Positions 16,340 to 24,782 of a stretch of 43,154 bases of DNA are shown here, piece after piece. A model generated the notes under the pieces. It was not told the DNA's origin. It saw only the letters and a list, made by a program, of their open reading frames with translations, and searched no databases. The stretch's first letter is position 1, and the number at the start of each line of letters is the position of its first letter. The position numbers and the translations under genes are program-made. This stretch comes from BTRG01 sp036986275 (GTDB lineage: Bacteria; Pseudomonadota; Gammaproteobacteria; Acidiferrobacterales; SZUA-150): assembly GCA_036986275.1 (NCBI GenBank), contig BTRG01000012.1, positions 1 through 43,154 on the forward strand, written 5' to 3'.

Positions 16340-16934
16340 ACATATCTCCTGTTGACTCGACTGTGTTCTTTGCGGGCTTGAAACCGGTAATCATGGCGGA
16401 AACCAGGTTCTCTTTATGAATAAGGCTTTCAACAATCACACCGAGCACATGGAACAGCACAAGCAGCAGTGTGAAGTTGGCAAAGAATTCATGTAACTCT
16501 TCAGCAGCCTCGCCCCAGGCACTTTGGGTACCGGTAAACCAGTGGGCAAGCGGCCCCGCATGATCTTCGGCGCCATAAACGACCAAGCCGGTAAAACTCG
16601 TGATCAATAAGCTGATCATTAGTAAAATCACCATGGCGCCACCGGCGGGATTGTGGCCAAGGTAGCGCTTTGCTTTGAATATTGCCGTATCTTTTAAAAA
16701 CTGTATGATGGTTTTTGGACGGTAGATGAAGTCACAAAAACGCGCATATTTGGTGCCAATAAAGCCCCAGAAAATGCGTACCATTAACAGGCCCAGAATG
16801 AGATAACCCGCCCAACTGTGCAGTGTGAGAAAGTCCTCCCCGCTGATAAAGGCAATCGTGAAAGCGGCTACCAGCGCCCAGTGGAATATGCGCACCAGTG
16901 GATCCCATACCTTGACCGTGGCTGTCTTTTTCAT
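16215..16934 (-). CDS. cytochrome b561-type membrane protein with an aberrant overlapping C-terminus
   Basis: Start at 16934 after GGTGGG. The protein has 239 residues, four main hydrophobic segments and haem-ligand His in VRIFHWAL, TLHSWAGY, EELHEFF and VLFHVLGV, as in Ni/Fe-hydrogenase-type cytochromes b. It should pass quinol electrons to DHC and SHP. After MITGFKPA, where such proteins normally end, the frame runs on for 125 nt into the SHP gene and encodes an implausible Cys-rich tail. In the -1 frame the sequence would end with a TGA overlapping the SHP start (ATGA), so a one-base slip near 16370 is possible. Confidence 0.8.
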   Translation of the reverse strand: MKKTATVKVWDPLVRIFHWALVAAFTIAFISGEDFLTLHSWAGYLILGLLMVRIFWGFIGTKYARFCDFIYRPKTIIQFLKDTAIFKAKRYLGHNPAGGAMVILLMISLLITSFTGLVVYGAEDHAGPLAHWFTGTQSAWGEAAEELHEFFANFTLLLVLFHVLGVIVESLIHKENLVSAMITGFKPAKNTVESTGDMYENTLCTDNSICLSIYKYCTGRFPSRHQTVKRVRCPRCKQP

Positions 16935-17205
16935 AGTATCCCACCCATTGGTTAGACTTGCCTGGAACGATATCAGCAAAAGCTGAAACCAAGCTGAATA
17001 GCTGACCGGATGGGTGGCTTCAGAAGCCCGTGGAATCTTCTAACGAAGCTTCATTCAGCACTTGCTCGCTTCGCTCACATCACGAAGCTTGTTCTGGTTA
17101 TACTTGATGCTTATCCAGCATGTGCAGCCGGTGTTGCATAAAGCATCGTAATCCGGTAGAGGAGTCTACAGCTATCATTTCTGCATATTTTAAGTTGACT
17201 GACTT

Positions 17206-18486
17206 ATGACAATAAGCATTGTCAAACACTTATTGACGACGTTATCTGCACCAATGGCGTTGGTCATTGTAATTAGTGTTTGCAGTGTCGATGTCGCCAG
17301 CGCCATCGAGCGTCGCCGTGATCAGTTTCTGGATACCCAGGGCTATTATGTTTTTATCGCTCCCTATAGCCTGCCCGGCATCGGTAGCGGTGTCGGCCTG
17401 GTGGGGGCGGTGTCTAACATCGCCAACAGCTATACGGATTTCTATGCCTATGCCCTGGGTGGCGATATAGAAGGGGGTGGTTTTGCACTCTCCGATGTAC
17501 ACTTGATCTCTAAAAGACTGGTATTTGATCTTATCGGGTCCAACTTCAGCAAATTATTCCTGCAAAATTATAATACACGTGGCATAGGTGGCGACAAGGA
17601 TGATTACACCTTGTTGGAACTGGATAATAACGAATTCCTGGGTGCACGCCTGACAGGTATTTTTTATGATCGTATGCTGGAGTTTTATACCATGGGCTAT
17701 GATGGTAATTGGCATATCTCCGCGTTGCATGATTCCGAAGGTGATCTGATACAGACCCTGGATGACAGTGATGATATTGATTACGGGGCATTCATCCTGG
17801 GCGCGCGTGTGGATTATACCGATGATTATCAAAACCCGCGTGTGGGTATACGTCTGGATGTGAATGCAAACAAGGCACGGGACCGGGAGGACCACAGTCC
17901 GGATCAATATAGGTTGCAATACAACCTGACGGGGTATATCCCGTTTCGGCGCTGGGATACGCTGGTATTGAATTATTTTCAGGCCGATGCCGTGGTGCAG
18001 TCGGAGGGTGAGACCGATCCGGCGCAGGTGGCGCAGATATTTGCTTTTGATTGCACCCAGGGCACAACGGCGCAACAGGCCGATTGCAATAATTTGGTCG
18101 ATACCATCGTCAGCGCTAACCGTTATGGCACTGCCGGCGGTCTGGGCGGCACCAGCCGGTTGCGTGCTTATCCACAGAATCGCTTTAATGGTGCGCATGT
18201 ACGCTTTGCCGCGGTCGAGTATCGCTGGAACATTACCGATGAATCGACACCGTTTAATATCCTCATTGCCAAGGACATACGCACCTCTATCCAGATGGCG
18301 GTATTTTATGAAATCGGCGCGGTGGCGGACCGGAGCAGTCAGCTCTATGATAAAACACGCTCCAACGTTGGTGTCGGTGCACGCATGGTGACCGAGGGGG
18401 GTTTTGTGATTCGTGCCGATATCGCCACCGGCAATGAAGGCCCGGGTGTGTCGATTATTATCGGCTATCCCTGGGAGTCGTTTTAG
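17206..18486 (+). CDS. BamA/TamA-like (Omp85 superfamily) outer membrane barrel
   Basis: A 426-residue exported protein with a signal peptide (about 1-33, ending ASA) and no POTRA repeats. The barrel region ends in Phe (IIGYPWESF) and contains GGTSRLRAYPQNRF (about 316-329), a variant of the Omp85 LRGY motif on the barrel's inner loop, followed by AAVEYRWN. Short barrel-only surface-antigen (D15) proteins of this kind occur widely; their cargo is unknown. There is no close ribosome site before the ATG; a GGAG framed by GTAGA/TCTAC lies about 40 bases upstream. Confidence 0.65.
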   Translation: MTISIVKHLLTTLSAPMALVIVISVCSVDVASAIERRRDQFLDTQGYYVFIAPYSLPGIGSGVGLVGAVSNIANSYTDFYAYALGGDIEGGGFALSDVHLISKRLVFDLIGSNFSKLFLQNYNTRGIGGDKDDYTLLELDNNEFLGARLTGIFYDRMLEFYTMGYDGNWHISALHDSEGDLIQTLDDSDDIDYGAFILGARVDYTDDYQNPRVGIRLDVNANKARDREDHSPDQYRLQYNLTGYIPFRRWDTLVLNYFQADAVVQSEGETDPAQVAQIFAFDCTQGTTAQQADCNNLVDTIVSANRYGTAGGLGGTSRLRAYPQNRFNGAHVRFAAVEYRWNITDESTPFNILIAKDIRTSIQMAVFYEIGAVADRSSQLYDKTRSNVGVGARMVTEGGFVIRADIATGNEGPGVSIIIGYPWESF

Positions 18487-18511
18487 CAACTCAGTAATAG
18501 GAACAATAAGC

Positions 18512-19021
18512 ATGAGTATTCAGCGGCACTACCAGATTATGGCGAAATATAACCAATGGATGAACCGGGCCTTGTATGATGTCTGCGCGAGTATTCCTGA
18601 CGAAAATAGGAAGAAGGATATGGGGGCGTTCTTCCGATCTATACATGGCACGCTCAATCATGTTCTCTGGGGAGACCGTATCTGGCTGAGCAGGTTTACC
18701 CATCAACCAATCGAGTTACCCAGGATAGGTGTGAATGTGTACGAGGACTTCGATGAACTTAAGGTAGAACGGCGAAAGACCGATGCCGTGATTCTGGAAT
18801 GGGTGGAGGGATTACCCGAAGCGTGGTTGCAGGCGTTTTTTTCATTTACCAGCACCACTGACAAGAAAACCCGCCGCGCTCCGGCCTACCTGTTTGTGAG
18901 TCATATGTTTAATCACCAGACCCATCATCGTGGTCAAATCACAACCTTGGTCAAGCAACTGGGTTATGAGCCACCCGTAACAGACATTCCCTGGATGCCG
19001 GGTATGATAGAGGTATTATAG
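18512..19021 (+). CDS. DinB-family putative metalloenzyme
   Basis: A 169-residue four-helix protein of the DinB/YfiT superfamily. It starts at 18512; a longer in-frame start inside the previous gene is unlikely. Putative metal ligands are the His in GTLNHVLWGD (about residue 48) and the His pair in FNHQTHHRGQ (about 132-136). Relatives include thiol-dependent (bacillithiol, mycothiol) transferases. The substrate here is unknown. It lies 25 bases after the Omp85-like gene and may be co-transcribed. Confidence 0.85.
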   Translation: MSIQRHYQIMAKYNQWMNRALYDVCASIPDENRKKDMGAFFRSIHGTLNHVLWGDRIWLSRFTHQPIELPRIGVNVYEDFDELKVERRKTDAVILEWVEGLPEAWLQAFFSFTSTTDKKTRRAPAYLFVSHMFNHQTHHRGQITTLVKQLGYEPPVTDIPWMPGMIEVL

Positions 19022-19038
19022 GTGAGGAGGGGGGGATA

Positions 19039-19620
19039 TTACTGGCTATACCAACGTTTGTTGTAGGCCTGATATACCTTATTGGGATATTTCCAGCGAC
19101 CCAGGCTGCCGTTATAACGTCCCAGTGCACGGGTCAGGTTACCTTTCTCTTTATCCAGGTAGTATTTCAAAATAGTACAGCCATAGCGCAGGTTGGTGGC
19201 GACACGAAACAGACTGTCTTCCGGACGACCAATTTCTTTTAGCCAGAAGGGCATGACTTGCATTAGACCGTGGGCGCCGGCGCGGGACACGGCATAGGGC
19301 TGGAAATTGCTCTCGACTTCTATCAGTGCCAGGATCAATTCCGGTTTCAGTTGTACCCGTTTGGCTTCCAGATGTACGTGTTTCAACAACTCTATGCGCT
19401 GCTTGGCATCGGGAACTTTGTTAGTCAGACGGCGGGACATGTCCGTTAACCAGACCTCGGCAGCGAACTGATCGGTAAAGCTGCCTGCCTCTGATGCCGC
19501 CCGTTTTAACAATGTGCGCAGTTCCGGATCGACAGCGGAATGATCAGTCTCAGTGGCCCACAACATTGGTGTCATACCTAGCAGGGCAACAAATAGCCAA
19601 TGATGGACGCTGTTCAGCAT
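19039..19620 (-). CDS. periplasmic lytic transglycosylase (SLT domain)
   Basis: A 193-residue exported protein with a signal peptide (1 to about 22) and a C-terminal SLT domain: ALIEVESNFQPYAVSRAGAHGLMQVMP with catalytic Glu 103, then LRYGCTILKYYLD and RALGRYNGS. It cleaves peptidoglycan glycan strands to anhydromuropeptides. It is probably in one transcript with proS, whose stop lies 28 bases upstream. Confidence 0.9.
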   Translation of the reverse strand: MLNSVHHWLFVALLGMTPMLWATETDHSAVDPELRTLLKRAASEAGSFTDQFAAEVWLTDMSRRLTNKVPDAKQRIELLKHVHLEAKRVQLKPELILALIEVESNFQPYAVSRAGAHGLMQVMPFWLKEIGRPEDSLFRVATNLRYGCTILKYYLDKEKGNLTRALGRYNGSLGRWKYPNKVYQAYNKRWYSQ

Positions 19621-19647
19621 ACGGATTACTCTCGAGGTCTTTATATA

Positions 19648-21375
19648 TTAAGTGTTGATCACAGAGCGTAGTTTGTCCACTACCTGATCCAGTGGCCACT
19701 CTTCGGTTTCCGACGCACGACGCGCTTTGTATTCGACGACACTATTCTTCAGACCCCGCTCACCGACGACGAGTCGATGCGGGATACCGATCAGGTCCAT
19801 ATTGGAGAACATGACGCCCGGTCTTTCATTGCGATCATCCAGCAAGACATCCACACCGCTCGATTTGAGTGTGTCGTAGAGTTTCTCGACTTCCCTGGCT
19901 ACGTTTGCTGATTTATGCAGTCCAATAGGCACGATACAGACCTGGAAGGGGGCAATGGCGTCAGGCCAGACGATGCCCTTGTCGTCATGATTTTGTTCTA
20001 TGGACGCGGCGACGATGCGGGATATGCCTATGCCATAACAACCCATAACCATGATGACGCTGTTACCGGATTCGTCCAGGCAGGTGGCCTTCATGGCCTC
20101 ACTGTATTTATCGCCTAACTGGAAGATATGCCCGACTTCTATACCGCGCTTGATTTCCAGGTTACCGCTGCATTCACTGCCTGCCGGTTGCGGGTGTGGA
20201 CAGGGATCGCCGGCCACCACATTGCGCAGGTCGGCCACTTGTGGTTCGTGCACATCCCGCTGCCAGTTAACATTGATCAGGTGCTTGCCGTTTTCATTGG
20301 CGCCACAGACAAAATTGACCAGGCGTGCAGCGCTCTCATCGGCAATAACAGGAAGGTCCAGGCCCTTGGGTCCTATAGAGCCGGGTTCACAGCCGGCGGC
20401 AGCTTCCACTTCACCCGGGGTGATTAGTTCCAGTGGCTTGGCCACCTCCGGCAGTCTTTCCGCCTTGATGATATTCAACTCATGGTCGCCACGCAGGATC
20501 AGGGCAATGGCGCCACCCACACCCTTGACCAACAAGGTCTTGACCATGGTTTCCGGTGCAATCTTCAGAAAGTGACTGACTTCCTCGATACTGTGTTGGC
20601 CGGGGGTGGCGACCTCCTTTATAACTTTAAGATCGTTGCCACGCTTGCCTACCGGGGGCAGGGCCGGTGCCTGCTCCACATTGGCCGCATAATCACATTT
20701 ATTACAGATAGCGATGGCATCTTCACCAGAATCCGCCAGTACATGAAATTCTTCCGAGCCGCTGCCACCGATGGCGCCGGAGTCGGCGGCCACCGGGCGG
20801 AAGGCCAGGCCCAGCCGGGTAAAGATACGCGAATAGGTATCACGCATTTCGTTAAAGGTCTTCTGTAACGAATCGGTATCCAGGTGGAAGGAATAGGCAT
20901 CTTTCATCAGGAATTCACGCGCCCGCATGACACCAAAGCGCGGGCGGATTTCATCGCGGAATTTGGTTTGAATCTGGTAAAAATTCGCGGGCAGCTGGCG
21001 GTAGCTTTTGATCTCGCGGCGGATCAGGTCGGTGATGATTTCCTCGTGCGTGGGGCCGAAGGCAAACTCACGCTGGTGTCTGTCCTGAAAGCGCAGCAGC
21101 TCCGGGCCGTACTGTTCCCAGCGACCAGATTCCAGCCACAGTTCGGCCGGTTGCACGGCCGGCATCAAGACTTCCTGGGCGCCGGTGGCATCCATTTCCT
21201 CGCGCACGATGGCTTCGACCTTGCGCAATACCCTCAGACCCAGCGGCAGCCAGGTATAGAGCCCGGCGGCCAGTTTACGAATCATGCCCGCCCGCAGCAT
21301 GAGTTGATGACTAACAACCTCGGCGTCGGCCGGGGTTTCCTTTACAGTGGCGAGTAAAAGCCGTGATACGCGCAT
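19648..21375 (-). CDS. proS: prolyl-tRNA synthetase, bacterial type
   Basis: Start set at 21375, preceded by GAGG; the open frame continues upstream to 21513 but the extra 46 residues are low-complexity and not part of the family. The 575-residue product begins MRVSRLLLATVKETPADAEV and has class II motifs 2 (FRDEIRPRFGVMRAREFLMKDAYSF split around the signature) and 3 (GCYGIGISRIVAA). An INS editing domain (about 225-390, containing FLKIAPETMVKTLLV) separates them. It charges tRNA-Pro and edits Ala-tRNA-Pro. Confidence 0.97.
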   Translation of the reverse strand: MRVSRLLLATVKETPADAEVVSHQLMLRAGMIRKLAAGLYTWLPLGLRVLRKVEAIVREEMDATGAQEVLMPAVQPAELWLESGRWEQYGPELLRFQDRHQREFAFGPTHEEIITDLIRREIKSYRQLPANFYQIQTKFRDEIRPRFGVMRAREFLMKDAYSFHLDTDSLQKTFNEMRDTYSRIFTRLGLAFRPVAADSGAIGGSGSEEFHVLADSGEDAIAICNKCDYAANVEQAPALPPVGKRGNDLKVIKEVATPGQHSIEEVSHFLKIAPETMVKTLLVKGVGGAIALILRGDHELNIIKAERLPEVAKPLELITPGEVEAAAGCEPGSIGPKGLDLPVIADESAARLVNFVCGANENGKHLINVNWQRDVHEPQVADLRNVVAGDPCPHPQPAGSECSGNLEIKRGIEVGHIFQLGDKYSEAMKATCLDESGNSVIMVMGCYGIGISRIVAASIEQNHDDKGIVWPDAIAPFQVCIVPIGLHKSANVAREVEKLYDTLKSSGVDVLLDDRNERPGVMFSNMDLIGIPHRLVVGERGLKNSVVEYKARRASETEEWPLDQVVDKLRSVINT

Positions 21376-21578
21376 GCAGACCTCGTTCTTATTCATGGAT
21401 GGCTGTCGTTGGCCGCGACCGCTATTATGCCCGAATGTAGGCTTGCCGTTGAGACCTGATCGAGGATTCAAACCAGAGGATGACGTCTGTTGTGAAACAG
21501 GTCCTTGATCCATGGCAAATCTATTATGAATACTGGAAAGGATTGCAAATCAGTAGGCAGACACATAAGGATAAAACC

Positions 21579-21806
21579 ATGGCTGAGAACATCACGGAAA
21601 CAAGTGGGCTGGACCTGCAATTGCACCAGTTGGCGGATGGTTGTCTGGCCGATAGGCATGAGGCACCGCTGCTGGAGCGATTGCGAAATAATGATACCCT
21701 GCGTACGCGGCTCAACGATATCATCCTGACCAAGAATCTGGCGCGCGCGGCATATAATTACATTGCGCCAGGAACATCAACCGTCAGCATACTGTGCTTC
21801 GCGTAG
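21579..21806 (+). CDS. small hypothetical protein resembling an anti-sigma factor N-terminus
   Basis: A 75-residue acidic helical protein, start at 21579 with AAGGAT upstream, divergent from proS. The pattern LHQLADGCLADRHEAPLLERL followed by RLNDIILTKNLARAAY recalls the N-terminal sigma-binding segment of RseA/anti-sigma proteins (L-x-x-L-D-G-E-L), but there is no membrane segment and no sigma gene nearby. Treat the likeness as weak. Confidence 0.45.
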   Translation: MAENITETSGLDLQLHQLADGCLADRHEAPLLERLRNNDTLRTRLNDIILTKNLARAAYNYIAPGTSTVSILCFA

Positions 21807-21829
21807 CCTCTATATATGATGTAAGCAAA

Positions 21830-21854
21830 ACGGCCTCCGATGGAGGCCGTAGGA
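21830..21854 (-). terminator. rho-independent terminator of the Sel1 gene
   Basis: ACGGCCTCC-GAT-GGAGGCCGT (21830-21850) forms a nine-pair GC-rich stem. Read on the minus strand it is followed by TTTTGC, directly after the Sel1-protein stop at 21876. The small + strand gene ends at 21806, so it may serve both. Confidence 0.75.
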
Positions 21855-21875
21855 AATTATTGGTAACACAGGGGT

Positions 21876-22250
21876 TTAGTATTCCGCTTTGGCGGTCAGG
21901 GTGCGGGCGACTTCCTCTTTCATGGCCTCAGCCTCTGCCATCTGTAACAACCTGGATTTGATGCGCACAATCTGTAGTTGTGCCAATGAATGACCCTCAT
22001 CAGAGGCTATTCGGTACCAGCTGTAAGCGCGGACATCGTCCTGATCGACACCTTTGCCGGTTTGATACATGTAGGCGAGTGTATATTGGGCATCTTTGTT
22101 GCCATTCACAGCCAGCTCATTCCAGATATTAGCGGCCCTGGTAAATTTCCCACTATTATAGGCTTCCAGACCGGCATCAAAATCCCCGGCCAGGCTGGGC
22201 CCGGACAGAAATGCGAAACTCAGGCAAGTGGCAATTAGCATGCGGTTCAT
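21876..22250 (-). CDS. exported Sel1-like repeat protein
   Basis: A 124-residue protein with a signal peptide (1-21, ending SLAG) followed by about two Sel1-like helical repeats: AYNSGKFTRAANIWNELAVNGNKDAQYTLAYMYQTGKG and DDVRAYSWYRIASDEGHSLAQ (residues about 30-95; quoted in parts). Sel1 repeats mediate protein contacts; no partner can be named. It stands alone with its own terminator, divergent from the PhnD-like gene. Confidence 0.8.
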   Translation of the reverse strand: MNRMLIATCLSFAFLSGPSLAGDFDAGLEAYNSGKFTRAANIWNELAVNGNKDAQYTLAYMYQTGKGVDQDDVRAYSWYRIASDEGHSLAQLQIVRIKSRLLQMAEAEAMKEEVARTLTAKAEY

Positions 22251-22453
22251 AAATATACTCCAATGTGATTACTCGTAATTCGTAAAGGTTAGCAAAGGCA
22301 TACGCCATCACAATGAAGTATTCGTCAACGATTATTAAATCCGAAGTGTGATTGACAGTGTTTAACAAAGTTGCCGATGAAAGGCTGATTCCAGCGTCTA
22401 CACTGTTCTGGTGCGCAACAAGAACTGATAGATATTAGGAGAGCGCTAGAACA

Positions 22454-23284
22454 ATGACAAAGACAATTACCTGTTTATTTCTGGGTTATGTATTGCTTAC
22501 AAGTCACATGGCCCGGGCAGATTTAGTGTTGAGTGCCAGCCCCACCGAGACACCAGAGGAAGGCGCCTCAATTTTTGAACCCCTTGCACGATATTTATCA
22601 GACGCTCTGGGTGAGCGGGTGAGCTACCAACATGCTGGTACAGCGGCCAAATACCATGCTGATCTGCGACAGGACAAATACGATCTTGTCTTTGATGACG
22701 CCCACTTCAGCGCCTGGCGCATGAAGCGTTTTAACCATACGCCATTGATAAGACTGGGTGACGATGTTTCGTATACTGTTGTGGCGCACCAGAAAAATGC
22801 ACGCATTTCCCGGTTAACGGACATTGCCGGGCGGCGTTTATGTGCAACACCTCCACCTGCTTTGGCCACCTTGACCGTGACACGCCAGTTTAATCCATCG
22901 CGCTTACCTTATATCATGACATCGCATTCCTATCAGGAGAGTCTGGACAGGGTTATAAAGGGGGGTTGTGTAGCGACTGTTGTCGATTCAGTATTTTTGG
23001 CCAAGCATGACAAGAGCAGAGAGTTGAAAGCCCTGTTTCGCAGCAAGCCTATACCCGGCATGACATTAACTGCCGGCAAGCGACTGAATGTAGAACAGCG
23101 TAACAAGATTAGAGCAGCATTACTCTCACCCGTGGCAAACAAGAGTCTGAAGCCCCTGTTAAACCGCTACAGCCATACCGGCAAGGTGCAAGCAGCAGCC
23201 ATACCGGATTATCAGGGAATGGAATTATACCTTGATAGTGTCTGGGGTTTCACGCTTCAGACCGCCAATACATCCAGGTACTAA
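22454..23284 (+). CDS. PhnD-like periplasmic substrate-binding protein
   Basis: A 276-residue protein with a signal peptide (1-22, ending ARA) and a type-2 periplasmic binding fold of the phosphate/phosphite/phosphonate group: SASPTETPEEGASIFEPLARYL at the start (residues 27-48, quoted in part), DKYDLVFDDAHFSAWRM and LTDIAGRRLCATPPPALATL. AGGAG lies upstream of the ATG. No ABC permease or ATPase gene is near, so it may act as a sensor-type or orphan binding protein rather than in uptake. Confidence 0.75.
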   Translation: MTKTITCLFLGYVLLTSHMARADLVLSASPTETPEEGASIFEPLARYLSDALGERVSYQHAGTAAKYHADLRQDKYDLVFDDAHFSAWRMKRFNHTPLIRLGDDVSYTVVAHQKNARISRLTDIAGRRLCATPPPALATLTVTRQFNPSRLPYIMTSHSYQESLDRVIKGGCVATVVDSVFLAKHDKSRELKALFRSKPIPGMTLTAGKRLNVEQRNKIRAALLSPVANKSLKPLLNRYSHTGKVQAAAIPDYQGMELYLDSVWGFTLQTANTSRY

Positions 23285-23309
23285 ACGTATCGGCAGTGAT
23301 TTGACTGCC

Positions 23310-23795
23310 TTACCAGGACAGGGTGTCCTGTACGATGTCTTCCAGTAGTTTCTCTACGGCCGTGAGGGACTTTTTCGAGGCCGCATCGCCTATAATGGGT
23401 GGTCGACGATAACCGACGTAGACGTAATCGGGTTCGTCGACCAGCGTGTACAGGTTGATGATATAGGGACAGAACATTATGTTCAGGGGTGTAGCCTCCA
23501 TTGTATCGCGCGAGATTGTAGAGCTGCAAAATTCCAGCGATCGACTCTCTATGTAAATTTTCTTTGTTCGTCCCAGGTCCTTACCGGTGCGGTTTAGCAT
23601 CTTGGCGATATACGCGATATTATTAATTACGATGCCGCGGTCAGTAATGGCAATCTTTGCCGCATCTATTGTGTCTTCCAGCCCGACTTTCTTTTTATAA
23701 ACCACCATATACTCGGTCTTGAGTATGGGTTTGGCGGCCCAGACGGCCGGCGTAAAGAAGAGCGAAAGGAGAAGCAGGGATAACAGACGATACAT
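23310..23795 (-). CDS. exported DUF302-like protein
   Basis: Start at 23795 with GGAGG upstream. The 161-residue product has a signal peptide (1 to about 20, ending VWA) and a DUF302-like layout: an early VGLEDTIDAAKIAITDRG segment, the strand GIVINNIAYIA, a KIYIESRSLEFCS core and the MEATPLNIMFCPYIINLY segment. Family function is unknown. It converges on the PhnD-like gene, 25 bases apart. Confidence 0.6.
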   Translation of the reverse strand: MYRLLSLLLLSLFFTPAVWAAKPILKTEYMVVYKKKVGLEDTIDAAKIAITDRGIVINNIAYIAKMLNRTGKDLGRTKKIYIESRSLEFCSSTISRDTMEATPLNIMFCPYIINLYTLVDEPDYVYVGYRRPPIIGDAASKKSLTAVEKLLEDIVQDTLSW

Positions 23796-23885
23796 GTTGA
23801 CCTCCATGGATTTGATAAAACCGAAATTCGGTTATGCAGCCTGGTTTATTCTTCAGCAGTATACCGGCTAGGCTGGCCGTCTGCC

Positions 23886-24782
23886 TCAGGGTTCATCGGG
23901 CCAGAGTTGTGCAGCACCCAGTACCCCGGCGCTGTCGCCGTGTTGATTGGGCAGGATGGCCGTGCGTAATTCATCGTTAAAGACATGTGTGGCAACACGA
24001 TCCCGCCCCTCGGTATACAGTCGCTGGATATTGGACATGCCGCCGCCAAGGACGACCGCATCCGGGTCAAGGATGTTGATCACTGTGGCCAGCGCACGGC
24101 CAAAGTGCTCCAGGTAGCGTTGCATACAGGCCTCGGCCCGTTCTTCTCCGGACTCGGCGCGCGCGACGATGTCTTCCGCCTTTGTCACGGTACTACCGCC
24201 ATGGTTGTTATAGTCGGTGATCAATCCAGGACCGGAGAGCAGTGTTTCCACGCAACCCAGGCGTCCGCAATAGCAGGGGGGTCCGTCGGCTTCCAGCACG
24301 TTGTGGCCCCATTCACCGGCGATATGCTGCAGGCCCTCATGAATGCTTCGATGAAACACGATCCCGCCGCCGACCCCTGTGCCCAGAATGACGCCGAAGA
24401 CGACGCCGTATGCTTGCGCGGCGCCATTGGCGGCCTCACTCAGGGCAAAACAATTGGCATCGTTTTGCATACGAATTTCACGGCCCAGTTTGGCTTCGAG
24501 GTCTTGTTTTACCGGCTTGCCATTCATGCAAACGGTATTGGAATTTTTCAGACAACCGGTGACGGCGGATAAAGCGCCGGGTGTGCCCAGGCCGACACTG
24601 CAATGCGCCTCGGCAGTGGCCTCGAGATCATCGACCAGGGTCTTGATGGTTTCCAGTATCGCATCGTAACCCCGGTCCTGGGGTGTTGGCCGGCGCTCAC
24701 GGTGCAGTACCTGACCCTTGCGATCCAGTACCACGCCTTCGGTCTTGGTGCCGCCCAGGTCGATGCCGATGCGCAGGGTCAT
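23886..24782 (-). CDS. mak: ROK-family sugar kinase, Mak-type fructokinase
   Basis: A 298-residue cytosolic kinase with the phosphate-binding start GIDLGGTKTEG (5-15), the ROK sugar and zinc motifs AGEWGHN and CYCGRLGCVE, NSNTVCMNGKP (substrate loop), NDANCFALSEA and NILDPDAVVLGGGMSN. Overall wording follows E. coli Mak (fructokinase) closely, including the NILDPD-VVLGGGMSN and HGDS-GV-GAA-LWP end. It probably phosphorylates fructose or a related hexose. It overlaps the amidotransferase gene by four bases. Confidence 0.85.
   Translation of the reverse strand: MTLRIGIDLGGTKTEGVVLDRKGQVLHRERRPTPQDRGYDAILETIKTLVDDLEATAEAHCSVGLGTPGALSAVTGCLKNSNTVCMNGKPVKQDLEAKLGREIRMQNDANCFALSEAANGAAQAYGVVFGVILGTGVGGGIVFHRSIHEGLQHIAGEWGHNVLEADGPPCYCGRLGCVETLLSGPGLITDYNNHGGSTVTKAEDIVARAESGEERAEACMQRYLEHFGRALATVINILDPDAVVLGGGMSNIQRLYTEGRDRVATHVFNDELRTAILPNQHGDSAGVLGAAQLWPDEP

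Noticed and set aside
16980..17205. Possible small RNA or attachment site before the Omp85-like gene
   Set aside because: Short repeats around AAGCTT (17045 and 17090) and a GTAGA-GGAG-TCTAC hairpin are visible, but they are too short to support a named element.
17554..18513. Open frame of 319 codons on the minus strand
   Set aside because: It lies fully opposite the Omp85-like gene, whose product has a signal peptide, barrel strands and an LRGY-like motif. The antisense product has no recognisable features.
21376..21513. N-terminal extension of ProS by 46 residues
   Set aside because: The family begins at MRVSRLLL, and a GAGG ribosome site lies just before 21375. The extension is low-complexity.
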